Source: Halomicrobium sp. LC1Hm (GTDB lineage: Archaea; Halobacteriota; Halobacteria; Halobacteriales; Haloarculaceae). Taken from it: a stretch of DNA of 64,000 bases. Numbering within the stretch: the stretch's first letter is position 1; every line of letters begins with the position of its first letter. The notes below the pieces were generated by a model. It saw nothing but the letters and a program-made list of their open reading frames with translations. It was not told where the DNA came from and ran no database searches. Positions 59,647 through 64,000 of this stretch are shown here, in pieces. The stretch is taken from positions 2,728,001 to 2,792,000 of the forward strand of contig NZ_CP044129.1 of the NCBI RefSeq assembly GCF_009617995.1, written 5' to 3'. The translations under genes and the position numbers were made by a program.

Positions 59647-60525
59647 ATGCACGCTTTCGGCCACTACTTTGAGTTTCTAAACGGGGGAATCGAAGATGAA
59701 TTGGAGTCATTAGAGTACGATGGGAGTACCACTGCTCGGTTCTGGAGTGAAGAGGATGAAGAGTTCCGCAGTTATCGGATAGAATTCGAACCCACGGAAA
59801 TAGTAGAATTCGTTGAGTCGGCCCGAGCCTATGACCATTTCCTAAACCTACGCGATGAGGGATACACCCCTGAAGAAGCATTAGAAGAGGTTGATAACAA
59901 GAAAGTCCGGAACCGAGCCAAAGAATACGCTGAGTGGGCCAAGGGGGAAGAAAATGCAAACCCTTGGTACTTTGCGGCGTTTATCACAGACGGGCTTGAA
60001 TCGCTATTATCGGGGCATAAACCCCATCGGTATCAAGTCAGAGGAGATTCCCCCGTTGCCGATAGTGTTACGGCACTGAGAGATATGTTGTTCAATATAA
60101 AAGAGTCGGCTCTATTCCTACAAGACCGGCGAGAGGACAGACCCCCCTTTGAGGTCACCTGTGAGAACGACATTCAAGACCTTCTGCTTGCAGTTATTAA
60201 GCCAACATTTCAAACAGCAAGAATTGAGGAATGGACGCCGAAACATGCAACTTCTTCAAAGAGAGTTGATATTTCAATCCCTGAGATTTCTTCTATTGTA
60301 GAAACAAAATATGTCCGAAGTAGTAGCCATTCGAGCGGGATTGGGGATGAATTAAAAATAGATATTGAGAGTTACCATTCTCACGAAAATTGCTCGAATC
60401 TCTTTGCTGTAGTTTGGGACGAGAATTCGAAAATAGTTGATGAGTCTAATCTGGAGTCAGACCTCACCGGAAGGCGGAGTAAATCGGGTGATGAGTTTGA
60501 TGTTGAAGTGAAAGTCATCCAGTAG
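59647..60525 (+). CDS. restriction-like (DpnII/MboI-type) PD-(D/E)XK nuclease
   Basis: 292 residues from the ATG in MHAFGHYFEFLNGGI. The N-terminal half is helical with no assignable domain. The C-terminal half (about 175-290) has the nuclease core: D208 in RVDISIP and E219-T-K221 in IVETKYVRS, spaced as in PD-(D/E)XK enzymes. It continues KIDIESYHSHENCSNLFAVVWDENSKIVDESNLESDL, which matches the DpnII-MboI-like REase family. No methyltransferase is nearby, so it may be a stand-alone defence nuclease triggered by its N-terminal domain. It is the most element-specific gene at the right end. Confidence 0.8.
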   Translation: MHAFGHYFEFLNGGIEDELESLEYDGSTTARFWSEEDEEFRSYRIEFEPTEIVEFVESARAYDHFLNLRDEGYTPEEALEEVDNKKVRNRAKEYAEWAKGEENANPWYFAAFITDGLESLLSGHKPHRYQVRGDSPVADSVTALRDMLFNIKESALFLQDRREDRPPFEVTCENDIQDLLLAVIKPTFQTARIEEWTPKHATSSKRVDISIPEISSIVETKYVRSSSHSSGIGDELKIDIESYHSHENCSNLFAVVWDENSKIVDESNLESDLTGRRSKSGDEFDVEVKVIQ

Positions 60526-60723
60526 AATAAGGAGATGCCGTTATTCCATTCCAATTTAGTTCATTCTCAAAAACCACCATACAGCGAGCGGTTGACTCGG
60601 AGAAATCACGAACACACTATCGGCAAACCGTGCCGAGTGACGGAGCGAATACGCGATTTTAACGGTGTAGTAGTTATATAAAGAAGGCCTGCCTTGTGGC
60701 GATTACCGAACGCGCGGAGCGCG

Positions 60724-60757
60724 TATGGACTCGCCGGGATTTGAACCCGGGGCCTCT
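60724..60757 (-). repeat. attachment site in tRNA-Ala, right end of the element
   Basis: The 34-base core shared with 54504-54537. It is part of the complete tRNA-Ala gene and marks the element's right boundary. The repeats differ just past position 60757, where the tRNA anticodon arm begins. Confidence 0.9.
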
Positions 60758-60797
60758 TCCTTGCGAAGGAAGCGATCTACCACTGATCTACGAGCCC
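60726..60797 (-). tRNA. tRNA-Ala (anticodon CGC)
   Basis: 72 bases. Acceptor GGGCTCG/CGAGTCC with the G3-U70 wobble pair that defines tRNA-Ala, discriminator A, anticodon stem CTTCC/GGAAG with loop TTCGCAA, T-arm CCGGGTTCAAATCCCGG. The anticodon CGC reads GCG. CCA is not encoded. It is the target of the element that lies at its 3' side. The aEF1A and uS10 genes are just upstream on the same strand. Confidence 0.97.
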
Positions 60798-60964
60798 GCG
60801 TTGGCCACTCGCGCGCGGAACGGTTTAAACCCTGCGCGTGAGAGTGGCGTTCGGGAATCCGTCACACAGTGTCGGACGCCGAACGCTGGTTCGGTGCGGG
60901 GCCGCGTTCAGTCCCGAAAGGCGGCGACGCCGTCTTTCGATCTTCGGACTCGCTGAGCGAGTCC

Positions 60965-61276
60965 TCAGTCCTCGAGAACGATCTCGATGGAGACGTCGTT
61001 CGGGACCTGAATCCGCATGAGCTGGCGCAGTGCTCGTTCGTCGGCGTCGATGTCGATGAGCCGCTTGTGGACGCGCATCTCCCAGTGTTCCCACGTCGCG
61101 GTCCCTTCGCCGTCGGGGGACTTGCGGGTGGGGACTTCCAGCGTCTTGGTCGGCAGCGGGACGGGGCCCGAGAGCTCGACGCCGGTCTTGTTCGCGATCT
61201 CGCGAACGTCACCGCAGATGTCGTCGAGGTCTTCGGGGCTGGTCCCTGCCAGCCGGACGCGTGCCTGTTGGGACAT
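60965..61276 (-). CDS. rps10: ribosomal protein uS10
   Basis: 103 residues, full length. Landmarks are [58 protein letters not shown] and [34 protein letters not shown]. It starts three bases after the aEF1A stop, the common archaeal tuf-rps10 order. uS10 is a small-subunit head protein. Downstream on the same strand is tRNA-Ala, about 170 bases away. Confidence 0.97.
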   Translation of the reverse strand: MSQQARVRLAGTSPEDLDDICGDVREIANKTGVELSGPVPLPTKTLEVPTRKSPDGEGTATWEHWEMRVHKRLIDIDADERALRQLMRIQVPNDVSIEIVLED

Positions 61277-61279
61277 GCG

Positions 61280-62542
61280 TTATCGCTCGTCCACGTCGAG
61301 GACTTTCCCGGCTGCGATGGTCTGACCCATGTCGCGGATGGCGAAGCTCCCGAGCTCCGGGATCTCGCCCGAGGGCTCGATGCTGAGGGGCTTCTGGGGT
61401 CGGATGGTGACGACCGCGGCGTCGCCGTTCTGGATGAAGTCCGGGTTCTCCTCGGCGACCTCGCCGGAGGACGGGTCGATCTTCTGGTCGATGGACTCGA
61501 TCGTACAGGCGACCTGTGCGGTGTGTGCGTGGAAGACCGGGGTGTAACCGGCCGTGATCACGGACGGGTGCTGCATGACGACGATCTGGGCCTGGAAGGT
61601 GTCGGCGACCGTCGGCGGGTCGTCGGCCGGGCCACAGACGTCACCGCGGCGGATGTCGTCCTTGCCGATGCCACGGACGTTGAACCCGACGTTGTCGCCG
61701 GGCTCTGCCTTGGGCACCTCTTCGTGGTGCATCTCGACGGTCTTGACCTCGCCGCCCACGTCGCTGGGCTGGAAGGAGACGTTGTCGCCGACGTTCAGGA
61801 TACCGGTCTCGACACGGCCGACCGGCACCGTACCGATGCCGTCGATCGTGTAGACGTCCTGGATCGGGAGGCGCAGCGGTGCGTCCGTCGGCGGCTCCGG
61901 CTCGGGCAGGTCGTTGAGTGCTTCGAGCAGGATGTCGCCGTCGTACCAGTCGGTGTTGTCCGACTCCTCGGCGATGTTGTCGCCTTCGAACGCGGAGATC
62001 GGGATGAAGCTGGCGTCCTCGGTACCGAAGCGGACCTGGTTGAGCAGGTCCTCGACCTCGGAGACGACCTGTTCGTAGTCGGACTCGCTGTAGTCGACGA
62101 GGTCCATCTTGTTGACGCCGACGATGAGCTCGCCGATGCCCAGCGTGCGTGCCAGGAAGACGTGCTCGCGAGTCTGGGGCGCGACACCGTCGTCAGCGGC
62201 GACGACGAGGACTGCGTTGTCGGCCTGGCTCGCGCCGGTGATCATGTTCTTGACGAAGTCGCGGTGACCAGGACAGTCGACGATGGTGAAGTCGTAGGCG
62301 TCCGTGCTGAACTCCTGGTGGGCGATGTCGATGGTGACACCGCGTTCGCGCTCTTCGGCGAGGTTGTCCATGACGTAGGCGAACTCGAAGCCGCCCTTGC
62401 CCTTCTCCTCGGCTTCTTCCTTGTGCTGTTCGATGACGTGCTCGGGGACGGACCCTGTCTCGTAGAGGAGTCGTCCGACGAGCGTACTCTTTCCGTGGTC
62501 GACGTGGCCGATGATGGCCAGGTTCTGGTGTCGGTCGCTCAT
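61280..62542 (-). CDS. tef1a: translation elongation factor aEF1A
   Basis: 420 residues. GTPase motifs are GHVDHGKS (12-19), DCPGHRDF (G3) and NKMD (G4). The effector region reads [17 protein letters not shown]. The beta-barrel domains II and III follow ([29 protein letters not shown]...). It delivers aminoacyl-tRNA to the ribosomal A site. It heads the aEF1A-uS10 unit and has a TATA-like TTCATAAAACGA about 50 bases upstream of the start. Confidence 0.98.
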   Translation of the reverse strand: MSDRHQNLAIIGHVDHGKSTLVGRLLYETGSVPEHVIEQHKEEAEEKGKGGFEFAYVMDNLAEERERGVTIDIAHQEFSTDAYDFTIVDCPGHRDFVKNMITGASQADNAVLVVAADDGVAPQTREHVFLARTLGIGELIVGVNKMDLVDYSESDYEQVVSEVEDLLNQVRFGTEDASFIPISAFEGDNIAEESDNTDWYDGDILLEALNDLPEPEPPTDAPLRLPIQDVYTIDGIGTVPVGRVETGILNVGDNVSFQPSDVGGEVKTVEMHHEEVPKAEPGDNVGFNVRGIGKDDIRRGDVCGPADDPPTVADTFQAQIVVMQHPSVITAGYTPVFHAHTAQVACTIESIDQKIDPSSGEVAEENPDFIQNGDAAVVTIRPQKPLSIEPSGEIPELGSFAIRDMGQTIAAGKVLDVDER

Positions 62543-62790
62543 TGTTGTATCTCACGCGCAGAGGCGCTATATCGGAGTCTTTGCGCGGTAGTTCATAAAA
62601 CGATTTCGAAAGCGTCCGTAGGCCGTCCCGACGCCGTCCTGCGATTTGGCACGCGGTGACACGGGCCGAACCCCGTTCGCGGCCCGCTCACACCACCGGA
62701 ATCGGGGCCGATCGGGGGACAGAGGTGCCCCTGAGGTGCCCAGAGAGCGCGCGCGACACGACCAGTCGGATCGCGAGAAGGGAAGATCGG

Positions 62791-63744
62791 CTACGCCTCG
62801 GGGAGTCGCCCGACGTCGGCCAGGACCGCACTCGCCGTCTCGGGGCCGCCGGCACCGCGGCCCGAGATGTTGAGTCGTCCGGCGTGTTCCGTTTCGAGCT
62901 GGACGATGTTGCGCGTCCCGGAGACGGAGAGCGCGGCGTTTTCCGGAACCAGCCGCGGGCCGACGCGAACGTCGCCGTCGGCGACCTCGCCGATGAGACG
63001 GATCGTGCGGCCGTCTTCCTGTGCGAGTTCGAGGGCGCTGCCGGGGATCGAACTGATCCCCTCGACCGTGGCGTCGTCGAGCGTGTACTCGCGTCGCTCG
63101 CCCGCGAGGACGTTCGCGACGATGACACACTTCAGGGCGGCGTCGGTGCCCTCGACGTCGAAGGTGGGATCGGCCTCGGCGACGCCGAGATCCTGGGCCT
63201 CGGCGAGGACGTGTTCGTAGCCCAGGCCCTCGGCGGCCATCCGCGAGAGGATGAAGTTCGCCGTCCCGTTGAGGACGCCCCGCGCCGCGGTGATGTGTTC
63301 GGGGTCGAAGTCGTCGATCGTCGACAGGACCGGCATCGCACCGCCGACGGTCGCCTCAAAGAGCACGTCGCCCGCGCTCTCGCGTTCGAGCGCGCGCACG
63401 TCGGCGTAGCGTTCTGCGACGGGGCCCTTGTTCGCGAGGACGACGTGACGGTCCCGCTCCAGTGCGGCCTCGACGTGGCCGAAGCCGGGTTGGGCGTCGC
63501 CAAGCGTCGTCGGCGTCGCCTCGACGAGGGCGTCGTACTCCGCTTCGAGAGCTGTCTCGGGCCGGGCCGATCCGACCGTCCCGTCGGCCTCTTTGGCAGC
63601 GAGGGCCGCGTCGACGTCGATCCCGTCGGCGTCGACGACCGCCCCACTGGAATCGGCCAGTGCGGTCACGGTGTGGCCGTAATCGCCCGCGAGTTCCGCG
63701 ACCGATCGCCCCACTGCACCGGCACCGAGGACTGCGAGTTTCAC
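62791..63744 (-). CDS. hom: homoserine dehydrogenase
   Basis: 317 residues from a GTG start that overlaps the stop of the preceding ACT-domain gene by four bases (GTGA). The NAD-binding motif is LGAGAVGRSVAELAG. Catalytic and substrate segments are ANKGPVAERY, GGAMPVLSTIDDF and GILNGTANFILSRM-like RGVLNGTANFIL, then DVEGTDAALK. The length matches archaeal short HDH without a C-terminal ACT domain. The enzyme makes homoserine for threonine, methionine and isoleucine. The regulatory ACT domain is probably the upstream gene. Confidence 0.94.
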   Translation of the reverse strand: MKLAVLGAGAVGRSVAELAGDYGHTVTALADSSGAVVDADGIDVDAALAAKEADGTVGSARPETALEAEYDALVEATPTTLGDAQPGFGHVEAALERDRHVVLANKGPVAERYADVRALERESAGDVLFEATVGGAMPVLSTIDDFDPEHITAARGVLNGTANFILSRMAAEGLGYEHVLAEAQDLGVAEADPTFDVEGTDAALKCVIVANVLAGERREYTLDDATVEGISSIPGSALELAQEDGRTIRLIGEVADGDVRVGPRLVPENAALSVSGTRNIVQLETEHAGRLNISGRGAGGPETASAVLADVGRLPEA

Positions 63745-64000
63745 GCGTCACCACCCGCCGTCAGCGGCTCGACGACAGTCAGCTCCTTCTCGGCGGCGAT
63801 CTCTCGGACCGCCGCCAGCGCGTTGTCGGCGTTGCCCGCCTCGGTGGCGAGACGGAGTCGTGCGCTCGATACGTCCTCGGTGCCTTCCGGGGCCGACAGC
63901 GACAGGTCGGTGACCGTCGCCTCGGTGGCTTCCTGGATGTGTGAGAGCGTGTGAGAGAGGTCCGTGTTCACCAGGTGGCCCGAGAGGACGATCGTCAGCG
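63741..64000 (-). CDS. ACT-domain amino-acid-binding protein, partial
   Basis: The gene continues beyond the right edge; 85 codons are visible. The C-terminal part reads LTIVLSGHLVNTDLSHTLSHIQEATEATVTDLSLSAPEGTEDVSSARLRLATEAGNADNALAAVREIAAEKELTVVEP, an ACT fold of the kind that binds amino acids allosterically. It overlaps hom by four bases and is cotranscribed with it, so it likely gives threonine feedback to homoserine dehydrogenase (inference). Confidence 0.85.
   Translation of the reverse strand, partial: LTIVLSGHLVNTDLSHTLSHIQEATEATVTDLSLSAPEGTEDVSSARLRLATEAGNADNALAAVREIAAEKELTVVEPLTAGGDA

Larger units (their letters stand above)
54504..60757. mobile_element. integrated element in tRNA-Ala, about 6.2 kb
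   Basis: Bounded by 34-bp direct repeats of the tRNA-Ala 3' end, with the whole tRNA kept at the right end. It carries a complete tyrosine integrase next to the left end. Cargo genes lie at 55686-56480, 56570-57115, 57561-58190, 58553-59143 and 59647-60525. The DNA is visibly AT-richer and less acidic in coding than the chromosome. No replication, packaging or conjugation gene is seen, so it is a small integrative islet that may depend on others to move. Confidence 0.88.

Overview
The window is chromosome from a haloarchaeon, probably close to Haloarcula/Halomicrobium (genus is inference). GC is high and proteins are very acidic. Secreted proteins carry Tat signals with lipoboxes. Many genes have almost no leader. 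Archaeal-type aEF1A, uS10, aIF1A and MutL are present, together with several small families typical of haloarchaea.

Layout. 1-10.2 kb: end of an HtpX protease, mutL, a PfkB-like protein, a beta-CASP nuclease, two overlapping lipoproteins, a cupin and a flavoprotein disulfide reductase. 9.6-18 kb: an iron module with a Rieske protein, DtxR-family repressor, DpsA, a flavoprotein and an iron-siderophore ABC importer with two binding proteins. Seven palindromes of the form TTAGGNNNNCCTAA mark its promoters. 18-31 kb: SDR, aIF1A, ABC exporter, ThiE, AEC carrier, a highly structured 310-nt intergenic element, an M50 protease, an arylsulfotransferase-like protein, a ZIP transporter, 6-phosphogluconate dehydrogenase and a ferredoxin. 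31-39 kb: tRNA-Arg and tRNA-Val, each followed by hairpins built from copies of its own T-arm. Between them lie an M28 peptidase, paralogous small membrane proteins, a second ABC exporter with a duplicated 3' end, a MITE and a double DUF192 protein. 39-53 kb: metabolic and small conserved genes, including a J-domain/ferredoxin fusion and a ferredoxin-dependent nitrite/sulfite reductase. Five copies of an 80-bp palindrome are scattered here. 53.4-54.0 kb: a toxin-antitoxin pair.

54.5-60.8 kb: an integrated element of about 6.2 kb in the 3' end of tRNA-Ala(CGC). It has an intact tyrosine integrase, a 34-bp direct-repeat att core and a DpnII/MboI-like nuclease. Its other genes are two membrane proteins and two proteins I do not recognise. 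It is AT-richer than the chromosome and may be a defence islet. 60.7-64 kb: tRNA-Ala, the aEF1A-uS10 pair, homoserine dehydrogenase and an ACT-domain protein cut by the window edge.

The main themes are the iron regulon, repeated duplication of gene 3' ends associated with hairpins, and the tRNA-Ala element. The most novel signals are the structured element at 24837-25146 and the T-arm hairpin arrays.
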